Assembly (NCBI GenBank): GCA_037903355.1
Contig: JBAJFE010000060.1
Coordinates: forward strand, 1,612,001 to 1,676,000
Source: Trichuris trichiura
Taxonomy: Eukaryota > Nematoda > Enoplea > Trichinellida > Trichuridae
Direction: 5' to 3'
Length of the DNA stretch: 64,000 bases
In this document: one piece after another, positions 34,168-50,800 of the stretch
Numbering within the stretch: the stretch's first letter is position 1
Layout of the letters: each line of letters opens with the position of its first letter
The notes under the pieces: generated by a model
Seen by the model: the letters and a program-made list of their open reading frames with translations, nothing else
What the model was told of the DNA's origin: nothing
Database searches by the model: none
Made by a program: the position numbers and the translations under genes

Positions 34168-35822
34168 TTTGTCGTTTTTGTTGAGAGAAGAGCAACGGTA
34201 AAACCAGTTGAGCGATCACCCTTCGAAACCGCAGCTTTGGGGCTGGATAACCGACAAAATATGCGACTTTTTTATGTCTATTTACTACAGCTTTAAAGTT
34301 TCACTTTACAGTTCATTTACAACAAATTTCGTACGTCAACACTGCGCGCGCATCGTTAAGCAACAAAGCATAGCCAGCCGACCAGGCGGCATCGAAATAG
34401 CGGAAATGTTTCAAATTGCGTTAACGTTACGCGCCTGCGTTGAAATAAACTAACACGAACTTGAAATCGAGTGATTTGCCTTAAAAAACTTGCGCATCAC
34501 ATTTAATTTTTGTAAAAGACAGATTTTTAGGACGATTTGCATTGATTGACGCTGACGTGATTTTCACAACGGCGGTAGAAAATGATGGTTGAAGGAGAAG
34601 GACTTTTGAAGAGTTCGATTTCTCCAACTCGACCAAAGCGCTTAGATGCAGCATCGTTAGCAGCTATGCAAAGCTGTCTTCCGAAACTCAACGTCTCCGG
34701 TGTTTAGTGATATAAAAAAGCGGCATTTTAGAATTTCGCATAACGTTGCCGGTTAGCTAGTGACCTCACTGGTTCGTAAGATTTCAACAATTCTTTCGAA
34801 AGTCCAACATTAGCCTTGTTGATATTTAGGTGTGACCTACAGTAGGAAGGCAATGAGCTGAACATACGTGTATACTGTCTGTTCCGGCTAGAAGTAAACG
34901 ATAGTCTTTAGCCTTTGTAAGACGCTTTAATTCTGCTTCGCGTGCATATTATACTTTACAAGTCTTGCTTGGCTCCGTGCGTAGACGTCCCGATGGATTG
35001 TAAAGGTTTAACTGTTTGACCTTTTAATGTATATTATCCGGAGTATACGGATATCAGTTGGATGTATGTCGGAGCAGTTGTACAGCTGTTGTTTTCTTTA
35101 TGCGTAGTAATGCTTCAAGTGGTCTTTTCCGCCCTTCTGTTCTTAACTTCAGCTAAATAACCGTAAATGAGGTCGGCCCGGTCGAACTCTTTACGCCTGA
35201 TTTCTTTAGCCCAAAAATAACATTATTTCTTTGCCATTTTCCGCATTTTCTAGACGTATTGATAGGTACAATCCTTAATAAGGCTTGTCGGATCTGTTGA
35301 TTGTGAGAAATTGATTACTGTAACTATTGTCCTTGTTTCTCGATAGCCTCTGTATGCTAACATGTTTAAGTATAATAGTCATCCCCTATTCTTTTAATAT
35401 CACTTTTACTTTGTCTTTGCAGCGGGACGAACATTGTCTTTAATTCGTTAGTCTTTTTAGGTTGCTAAACTTTGCGTCACGCAGCATAGCCTTTGCGAGA
35501 AACGAATAGTGATTTTTCCACTTATGCCCTTCCTGACAAGCTTTTCTTAGCGAGCAGCTTAGGCAGGCTTTGTTATACTTGAGTCTTTTTATACTTCCGG
35601 TGAATCCGTAGATTTATTCGGTCTCTCTTTGTGAAACGTTTTTTTACTACTTTTTCAAAACTGTATTATCCCGAAAATAAGGCGTAATAAATTATCATTG
35701 CTGCTACGATTTCACCAATAATCCATAAAGTTTTTGGCTTTGCGCGCATTGCGTGAGACCGAGCTGCTTTTTAGAGCTCTGTAACCTTGCCCGTATTTTT
35801 CAGTTTTCTTTCGCGCTACTCG
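34168..35822. other. Divergent intergenic region between LIM and RanBP9 genes
   Basis: The LIM gene runs left and the RanBP9-like gene runs right, so both promoters should lie in this 1.65 kb. No TATA box, RNA gene or repeat family could be assigned. TTTTTCAG ending at 35803, 19 bases before the RanBP9 start, looks like a splice acceptor. Confidence 0.4.
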
Positions 35823-38800
35823 ATGGATAAGGAAGCGGAAAATGAAAACAAGTTGCGTAAGGAGCTGTATCCCTTTGCTGTGCAGATGGATGCCCTAATA
35901 CCTTCCCAATGGAACCCAAAGGACAAGCACATGTTCATGAAATTGTCTCACGGCAACTGCCGCGTCCAGTATAAAGGTGATGCCTCATTTTGGTCCTACA
36001 TACCTTAGGGGTTTTACAATTTACGCGACCTGTAAGCACATTTCCTTTTCATTCATCAATCTTGCGCTGCGTAGATTTTTCCGTAGGTTGTGATTTTATT
36101 ACAGTATGCTGCTTGACATAAAAGATTTGCAGGCTCGAGTTTTATTCAAGCGGGCTTATCTATGCTTTCAAAAAAGAAAAAATCTATCGGAACAAGTATT
36201 TTTTTGTTTTGCATTTTTATAATACTTAGTGGTGCGTTTAAAAGCAGCGTACATTTACCCCTTTTGGTTTTTTAGGTCCCGGAAAATCTCACAAGGACGC
36301 AGCGGCGGTTAGAGCTGATTTCAGCGTCCCTGTCGCGTGCGGTCTGTTCTACTTTGAAATTACTATAATTAGCAAAGGAAGGGACGGGTAATATTGAAGT
36401 TTGCTTAACGGAATCGAATGCCCCAACTTTTTTCAGCTATATTGGAATCGGCCTTTCCGAAGAGGGCGCCTGTCTTAATCGTTTGCCAGGTAGAGTAATA
36501 TGTTCTTTTCTTTTTTCGAAATGCGATTTTCCTTTCTAGGTTGGGATAAACGATCGTACGGCTATCATGGCGACGATGGTAATTCCTTTGCTTCGTCCGG
36601 AACTGGCTTCCCGTACGGACCGACATTTACTACCGGCGATGTGATCGGCTGCGGCGTCAACATGGAGAATAGAACATGTTTTTACACAAAAAACGGAATA
36701 AACTTGGGTTTGCCCTTTTTTGGAGTTGCATAAATGCGTTGGTATTTGTTTTCATTTTTTTAGGAGTGACATTCACCGAACTGCCTGTAAGTGAATAGCT
36801 TGTTTTTCTGTACTTAATTTCGAGCGGCCATCGTTGATTTGTCCGTGAATTTCCAGTTGAATCTTTTCCCAATTGTTGGCCTACAGACACCGGGCGAAGT
36901 AGTGGAAGCCAACTTTGGTCAATCTCCTTTTGTATACAATATTATGGACGACATTTTGGTAAGCTGATAAAAATTGTAGTGCCATTTTAAATTTATAATG
37001 AATGTGGGCAACGTAAGGATCTACGCAGTCGGGCTTTGATCAAGTTACGCAGCGTCCAACTTCCTCTGACGAAGATTGAGTGGACTCGCTCGTACGACAA
37101 CTCCTCGGAGAGGTATCGTATTCGTTTAATGCTAAAGTTGTCATTATTTGGCAGAGTCGTCGCCTCCTACCTCGTTCATCAGGGATATGCAAAATGTGCG
37201 GAGGAATTTAATCGACTGAATGGGTATACAACCGACGAACCTTTGGAGTCGATAAAATTACGACAATGTGCGGTTCAGAATTAGAATACTTTTTTCCTTT
37301 AAATTTAAAATTCCTTTTTGTCTCCATTTCAAGCTATTCGCAGTTGCATCATGGACGGCCAAATCAGTCAGGCGATTAGCTTGCTCGAGAAACACTTTCC
37401 AATGGTGATCGACAACGATATGCAAATGAAGCATCTGCTTATGTGTTGGCAGTTTATAGAAATATTTTCCGAAAACAGCTACGAGGTTATTGCCAAAGGA
37501 GTTAAAGCATCCGTCGGGCTAATGAAAATGCTTTTTTTTCTTCTTTAGCGCGCCCACTTGTTGGGTTCGATGGAAACTGCCCAAAGCGACGCGTCATCTG
37601 TATCCCCGTCGGACGTTTCCGTGTGGGAAGCATCGCCTGTAGCTGTTAAACATCGACGCCCTTCCAATCATTCCTCTCGAGACGGTATTTTCGTGAAATC
37701 GGTTTTGAAAATAAACCTTTTTTTTTGATTTTCAGGTTCTCCACGCAGCTGTTCCAGCAGAATAAAGTCGCCACGTTCCGCGGCGCCTCTATCTCCCGCT
37801 TCAATTGGCGAAATGAGATCTTTGTCACCCACGGACGACGCTTCTCCTAGAAACGGCTGCGAACTGTAAGAAAATTTTTGATCAGTTACAGTAGGAACCT
37901 GATTCTCTTTACTTTTTCGCGCGTTTAGAATTTAGTTGTTTTGTCTCCGAAGTATTTCGTTCAACACGCGACATATTTATTGCTAACTACGCGTTAGAAG
38001 CGCATTTTTAAAAAAACAGCCTTCTAATCTTTTTTTGTCAACTTTGTCGTAACAAACAATTAATCCCGACCGAACTTCGCTTTGGGTTGAAAGAGGCTCA
38101 AGATTTTTAATTGCAAATATTTTTGTCACATTTTAATCACGTTGCATACAATTATGTCCAAACGGTAAAAGCAGACGTTTTTTGTGGGTTCCCGTCGGTT
38201 ATGCGCCTCAATGTCATACTGTAGCCTTTGCCACCCATCCGGTTCTGCCCTTTCCTAAGCCTAAGCCTAAACTTTAGGCTTATATTTTGTCATGAGCTTA
38301 GGTAGGGGCAGAGCAGGATAGCCGGCATGCTCGCCAATAAAGGCAGAATAGGATGGCCGCATGCTTAACACAAAAGAACCTGCATTCCTCGGAAGGCGAG
38401 TCGCGTAACCGACAAGACTTTTTTTTTTCTTAGATCTCTCCATTTCGAAGGTTTGGTTAGGTTTTATTTCATCGCCTTAATTGTGCAGTAAGCATTTTAG
38501 CTTGGAAGTAGACAGTCTTGCGTAAAACGAAAGTGCCCGCGTTTAGGTCTACGTAAGCAAGCAAAGCGGCTGTCCCTACGTAAAATCCGACAGCGAGGCA
38601 TGTTCAAGGAGAACATTTGCATATGGGTTGAAGCTTTAAGTTGCAAAGTCTTGCGCATTATGCAAATTAGCTCGAAGTCAACTTTCCGTAGGCGTTTTTA
38701 CGTTACTTGAAACTTGGTCCTTTGAAAAAGACTTAAGCTTACGGAATCATCGGTAGTTGGTTGATATTGTCTAAATTCACTTCCGGTAATTCTAGCATTC

Positions 38801-40601
38801 ATAAATTCAGATTTTCCAAGTAAGGACGACCGAATTTTAAAGTAATATGGTTACAATGCCTCCCATAGTTGGAAAAGCAACACGCGCTCTAAAAGTATAT
38901 ACGTATATTCGCTATACGTATTTGCGTAAGTGTAAACGTTGTGAATGTGTTTGAAATGCCGGCATTCTGTAGAATGCCTTCGCAATTTATACAATGCGTA
39001 CAGTTTATAGGCAAAGTGTTAAAAGTCTGTATTATTTTAATATGCCGTTTACTTCTGCCCGGGTATTATATACGTAATGCGAAATACTATTTAAGCAAAG
39101 CGTGAATCGCATCTTTGGCGACGGTCTTCTCACTTACGCCCCCGCAAAACTACAGTGGCGACACCTGCAGGGAAATATACGCTATTTTCTCGCTGCATTA
39201 CGGCTGCGCTGTACGGCTAAAGCACCCAACTTTTCTCCTTTTTTTTTGTTAGCTATCTTGATCCGCCTTAGCCTGAGCCTAGGTCGACATATAAAGAAAA
39301 TATAGGCGGCAAATTTGCGTATATACCGCCTACCTTGTCTTGTAAATGTCGCCTGTAGCCTTTTAGGGTCGGATGAAACTACACGATTTAATACTTTGCC
39401 CATTTATCGTCGGCGGTTGTACATATCGCCTAGGAAATGTACGAAGTATTAGTATTACGTGTTTCGCATATCCCCCGAAAATTTCGACCATTCCGTAGAA
39501 TTTAGGTCTTGTATGGAAATTATAATTTCACACATTTCCTAGGCGTTCTATACAACATAAATCGTGCGGTTTCGTCCGACCCTAAAATTTTATAGTGGCG
39601 CCATCTGTAGGACAAAATACGTTGCTTTCTTTTCTCTTTTTCGTCTCCTGTACTTTCCTTATATGTAGATTTAGGCTTAGCCTAAGCCTAAGCCAAAAAA
39701 AGAGCAAGAAGGTTACGCACTTTGTCATATAGGTGTCGCCACAGTAGGTTTGCGATTCATTAATGGCAAAACCTTCAAAAGGTCACTCTCATTATGCTTT
39801 TTTCCCGCTTTGCCTAAAAACGTGACGCATTTTGTAGCCTGTAAGTTCGTATTATTATTCTCTGCTTATCCGAGTGGTCAGAGCTTGTAGACGTTGAGCA
39901 TTTTTATATTAAAGTGTAAAGAATCTTTGAACTGCATTTGGTTTGCAGAGAAACGTACGGCAACGGGTTATATCAGAATACAGACATGCCAGCGGATCTA
40001 AGCACCAATGACGAAGAAGCTTTTTGGGATAGTCCATCTCCTGGCCAACCAATGGGTAAAGAAAAGTCATTGGCGGGCTCGCTCACCATTGCTTAAGGTT
40101 TATTTGCTTGGTCAGATGTGGAAGATGGCGTATCGGAACCAAACGGCTTTATGTCCACGTCGGAATTGGAAAAAGTGATTGCATTCGGTCGAGACGTCTG
40201 TAAACTAAGCAAAGAACTGGAAGCAATGAATTTGTTAACGGACGAACTTAAAACGCTGATGCGCGACGCATTCAGTCTAATCGCCTACGATCGTCCTATG
40301 GAAAGTCCATTTTCGTATCTTTTCGAAGAGAAGCGTCGAGTAGCGCTTTGCGTCATAGTTAATAGTGCTATTTTAAGTAAGTTCTCCTCCCTCTCTTCGC
40401 TTCGATTGATATTTACTATATTTTTTTGTTGCAGAACAATTGAAGTATCCTTCAGTATCCAAATTGGAAGTAATTTACAAGTATGCAACCTATCTGCGCA
40501 GGTTGGTAAACGAAGCTGCAATAGGCACTGCGGCATTTTTGGATCCGCACGAAGTTTTATCCAAAAAGAAGCATACCGAATGTAACAACGCGTCTTCGTG
40601 A
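35823..40601 (+). CDS. RANBP9: RanBP9/RanBP10 homologue (SPRY-LisH-CTLH-CRA scaffold)
   Basis: Substrate-binding scaffold of the CTLH (GID) E3 ubiquitin ligase, about 590 residues. Fourteen in-phase exons: 35823-35976, 36276-36387, 36437-36489, 36540-36707, 36764-36786, 36857-36958, 37018-37112, 37155-37267, 37334-37485, 37549-37684, 37736-37865, 39949-40055, 40116-40376 and 40435-40601. The SPRY domain (about 50-200) is very close to human RanBP9: [59 protein letters not shown]. LisH follows ([17 protein letters not shown], about 237-270), then CTLH (about 275-325), a Ser/Pro-rich linker and a C-terminal CRA segment ([33 protein letters not shown]). The acceptor of exon 7 (ACGTAAG at 37011-37017) lacks a pyrimidine tract. 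Intron 11 (2.1 kb) carries two foldback repeats. The long Gln/Pro N-terminus of vertebrate RanBP9 is absent. Confidence 0.94.
38228..38389. repeat. Foldback repeat of the CCTAAGCC family, copy B
   Basis: Inside intron 11 of the RanBP9-like gene. Left arm has GGTTCTGCCC and CCTAAGCCTAAGCC; right arm has GAGCTTAGGTAGGGGCAGAG and ATAGCCGGC; AACCTGCATTCC follows at 38378-38389. Clearly related to copies A (30.9 kb) and C (51.5 kb). Confidence 0.72.
39145..39752. repeat. Nested palindromic repeat in RanBP9 intron 11
   Basis: Outer arms: 39145-39166 against the reverse complement of 39731-39752, 20 of 22 bases matching around CAGTGGCGACACCT. Inner arms: 39361-39390 against the reverse complement of 39558-39587, 27 of 30 matching around TTTTAGGGTCGG. 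A further diverged copy of the outer sequence (TATAGTGGCGCCATCTGTAG) lies at about 39591-39610, and a CCTAAGCC block lies near 39673-39692. No coding capacity. It reads as foldback elements inserted one into another. Confidence 0.75.
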
Positions 40602-46436
<5,835 letters not shown>

Positions 46437-47899
46437 CGCTTGCGTGCGCTTAACTTTCGACTGTTTCTCAAGCTTTTGTTCGAGTAGCAATAAAAATTCG
46501 TTCTGCTCTCAACCGACCTGTAGCGACCTGAGCGTGTTGCTGGAGCTGAGGTTTACTATTGTTGTATTTAGTTCCGACTCAGTGGTCCTTTGTAAGCTAT
46601 TGCTGTAGACATTTAGAGAAGTCACCGGGAAACTCGCCTGAAGTCTATCGAATTGCTTTTTTAATGATGTCTGACTGTGTTAAGTGATTTGGATGTACAC
46701 ACGCGTATAATAAAAGGTAAGGTTTTAAAAAATGCACTTAAAAAATACCTTACCTGCATTCACGCAATGCTTACTGTACTTTCTTTGACAGTTTTTTTAA
46801 TCCCAAAAGCAATTCTGTCCCGTTTTAATGGTTTATTTTTGCAATGTGTTTCTCCAATAATCGGCCTGTCACAAAGGCCAATGAATACAGCCCATGGAAT
46901 GTCCTTCGTTTGTGTAAGCTTTCAACGGCTGAGCGAAAAGTCGCCGTGGGCTTCAGCCCGAAAAGAGAATATAAAACAATACGTAGCAAAAAGAGTTTAA
47001 AAATGAAGTGGTATAAATCACCAAATGCTTTTTGAATCTATGAAGTAAGGGATTTCCATTGTTGCTAGAGCTTTGCGCGAAACAGTTTAATTTAATTTTA
47101 TCAGCAACTTTAGCTTTTTTTTTGTAAAAAGTCTCTTTCGGCAAGCTAATTCTGATAATGGATTGCTAATTAGGCAAGCATTTTAAGTGAACCTGAAAAC
47201 CAGAAATACTGTAATCAAAAATTTAAAACTTGAAAGTCGATTGCTGAAGTTTTTTTTACCACTGATTTAAAAAAGTTTGAGGCAATTTCAAAAAGATTTT
47301 CTTTTGATAATGTAAATGAAAAGCTTGTTGCATATGTTAACGGGTGACATGTTCAAGCATCACATAAGGGCGACGATAACATTGCGCAAGACGTCGTCGT
47401 TTGCTTGTAATGCAATAACTTGTCTAGTCCGGCGTAACTCCACCGCAACAGCTTGTTTTTTTTCTGCAAAATAATTCAAAACAAAAGTTGATGTGACGAT
47501 CAATAGCGGGCACCTTCGAACCCGTCACTTAATTTTATTGGTGCACCTTCGCTCGCAAGCGATGCTAGAGCGTTGAATAATCAAAGAAGTTAATGCAAGG
47601 CGCTCAAAGTGAGCAACTCGGAAAAAATAGTGACTCCTAAACAACTCACTAAAAGATATTAAAAATACAATGATCTCATCACTATGATTTTTACTTTTCA
47701 ATTTTCAAAAGCTTCCACCAAAACAGAGAGCGTGAGAAAAGGTTAGCCGCTCCGAGATATCGGACAAGTTTTGTTGGCTCAGTAACAAATGCGGTATTGT
47801 ACGCAACTACTTTTGTTACTGTATGCACTGCTGATTACCTGTTGCAAGTTGGGCCATTTGCTTGTTGAATGCGGTGTCATTTGAAGTTTGAAGGTGGCA
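46437..47899. other. Intergenic between DUS2 and GM130 genes
   Basis: Apart from the Penelope fragment at 46540-46668, nothing was recognised. An open frame at 46677-47000 has no family resemblance. Confidence 0.4.
46540..46668 (-). mobile_element. Fragment of the Penelope-like element
   Basis: About 125 bases almost identical to 44046-44170 of copy 2 (GGAGCTGAGGTTTACTATTG through GAAGTCTATCGAATT). It is the third trace of the same element in the window and lies about 100 bases beyond the DUS2 stop codon. Sequence beyond both ends is unrelated to the element. Confidence 0.9.
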
Positions 47900-50800
47900 A
47901 TGGATTCTGCTCGAACAAAAAAATTGGAGGCGGCGAAGAAAATCGTAAGTCTAAGCAAATGAAAGGTTTGCAGGATGTAAACTGCGTCCTTCAGCTGGAT
48001 GAGTATCAAAAACGCCGTCATTCGCCCATTTCTTCGTCGTTGCAAAATAGTGCGGATGTGCACGACCGAAAAGAATTACAACGCACACTAAGTGCCAAAT
48101 TGACTAGAAACAACAATGGAAAGGAGACTACTCAAATGGCCGAGGAGGTGAACCCGTCTGTTACTATTACGATGCATTCGAATGTGGCTAACTCGTTTAG
48201 CCAAAGTGGAAAAAGCCAAGCCATCACTTCGGTAAGTTCGCGACATTTTATCGTCAGCGTACAATGCTTTTTCTCAGGAGGTAGTCGCAACTGCGTCGGA
48301 CATCAATGCGACTACTGTAAATGGGACTACGATTGAGGATTTGTCGAGAAAACTGGAAAGCGAAATCGCCGCCAAGGAGAGCCTGAGTCAAGAGCTTTCC
48401 GTATTGGTATGCCTTACTTTCGTTGGCAGTGTTCTCTATTCATCATTTCAGTACGAAAACTATTCGAACCTTCGCAACGTTTACGAATGGTTGCTACGTC
48501 AGCAGGGCGATTCTTCGGAAGCCCGCAAAGAATGGTCGATGGCAAATAACGGTTCCAATTCGGTAAACTACGCAGAGGTACTGTCGATCGAACCTGATTT
48601 TCTAATAGGAACTAAGTTCGCTTTCTAGCGGAACTTACAAATGGAAGAATCGCAGATATTCCTAGTTTTAATGCTTGGTTGTAAGGTCTTCTACGGCTTT
48701 TCCCGTTTTTCGTTGTGCTATTATCTGTAATTAAACAAAAACAACTGCTCGACCACCTCACTGACGACGGAACTAGAGCGTTCCGAAAGCTTTGAACATT
48801 AAAAAGTTGAGTGCGTTGATATCTGTACAATTTTTCTTAATAACGGCTCATCCATCCGTTGGTAGAGCAGTTGTTTTAGTTTAATTACAGATAACCGCAC
48901 GTCGAAAAAACGGGAAAAGCCGTAGAAGACCTTACAACCATGAAAATTCAACCCGTTACAAAACACCCAGTTTTCAAGTGCTTTAATGCTTATTTAAAAG
49001 TTTAGAACGCTCTTTGAAAGATATTATAAATAAAGTAGCGACCAGCGGGCATTTATCTTCGAAAACAATCTTTGTCGTCGTTTCTCGTAGGTTCTGTCAG
49101 TTATGGTGGACGAAAAGTCGAAATTGCAATCGCAATTACGTCAGGCGATGGACCTGGCCAATGCTCAAAAGCAGGAAAACGTTTTGACCGAACAGGAGCT
49201 GAAAACAACGGTTCATAGCCTGGAAATTAGTCAAGCGGAATTGCGCCGTGCTCAGGAGGACTTACGCCTCTTGCATAGCCGTACTGGTCAACTTGAAGAG
49301 CAACTTACAAGGAAAGAAAGCGAAGTAACGGAATTGGACCGTCTCTACCGGAGTGCTGCAGAGGAGAAGCGAGAATTAAGGTGCAAACTGAATGTTTTGG
49401 CAATGGAACACGCAAAAGCCGAGGAAACCGCAAACAGTTTAAAAGCAAGAATTTCCCTGCAAAATGGCTACCGGCAAACATCATCGGGTTTGTACATTTT
49501 TTCCGTTCCGCAAAAAATTTGAATGCGATACAGCTGCTTAATTCGTCCAACTGTAAGCATACTACGATCGGTTTTGAAATAACATATTTGTTTTTTTTCT
49601 TCTTCTTCTTTAGATGATTGCAACTTTTCAGGTGATGCTTCATCCGAAGAGAAACGGTTGGCAGAAGTTGAAGAAACGTTTCTACTCGCAGAGGACGAAA
49701 AAAGACGCCTCATTGAAGAGATGGATCAATTGAAGTCTGAGAATGCTTATTTGCGATCGCTTCGTGATTCAGAAGTTCGAGAGCTCCGTGAAACAATTCA
49801 GATTCTTCAGAACGAGAAAGACAGTATTCTGCTAAGTAGGAGGGAGCTTGAAACAGAAATACAACGTCTTTCGTCCGCTGTAAATGAAATGCGTAGCGTT
49901 GAAAGAGAACAGAACGCAAAATCAGCCGTTGATAATGGTGCGGCAAAAGAGTCTCATTGTTCCGCCGAAGTTGTTGAAACAATGCGACAACAGGTATAAT
50001 CTATCAATTTTCAAATTGTACATTTTAAGTTGGCTTCAATTCACGCCGGCTGAATTATCCAGATTTCGAAAATAGGCTCTTTTTTTTGGTTTAGAACGCC
50101 GAGATGGATAGGCTTCGGGAAGCGCTGTTGGCCAAGGAAACTCAGTTGAACTCATTAGCATATGAAGTTCAAGAAAATTCTCAATGCGCCCAGGATTTCC
50201 GTGCGGTTCTGCAACAGTTGCACGACGAACGGGCAACCTCCGCTCGCGCCGTATCTCAAAATGTTTTATTGAAAGGTCAACTATTGGAGTTGGAGGAAAA
50301 GTTTGTCGAAATGGTTGGTCTTGTTGCCCTTTAGGCAAAATATTTATCCGGGCGCTATTTTCTTTTCTTCTTTTTCTTCAAGAGTAACGCTAATGCCGAA
50401 TTGGCAAGTCAACTAGAATCCGCTAATCGCGTACTTGCGCATCATTCTGCCGACGGTGAGTTGCGCGTTTTTCCCGCCTTCAGCCTTTGCAATTGTCCGC
50501 CTGCAGGTTGCGCTGTTAGTGGAGGCACAAATGGCCGCCGTACGAACTTGAATTCAAATTGTGTCAATGACGATACGGTATTAACGTTATTTCCAATTTT
50601 GTTCTTTAAAAAGCGTACTGTACGTTTTTTCTAGCATTTGCTTATCGATCGAGGCGGTGCCGTTTCGAAACACCATTCCGAAAAAGGACATGACAATCCA
50701 TTGGTAGCCACTGTACCCTTGCAGGGAGTTGTTCGATTGATGTTGTCGAATTTTAGGCTTCTCCTCAAGGTGCACCGCGTCAAAGCGACGGCCGCAAAGG

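Noticed and set aside
47520..47560. GGGTTCGAAGGTGCC on the minus strand, resembling a tRNA T-arm
   Set aside because: The T-stem does not pair and no acceptor or anticodon stem fits around it.
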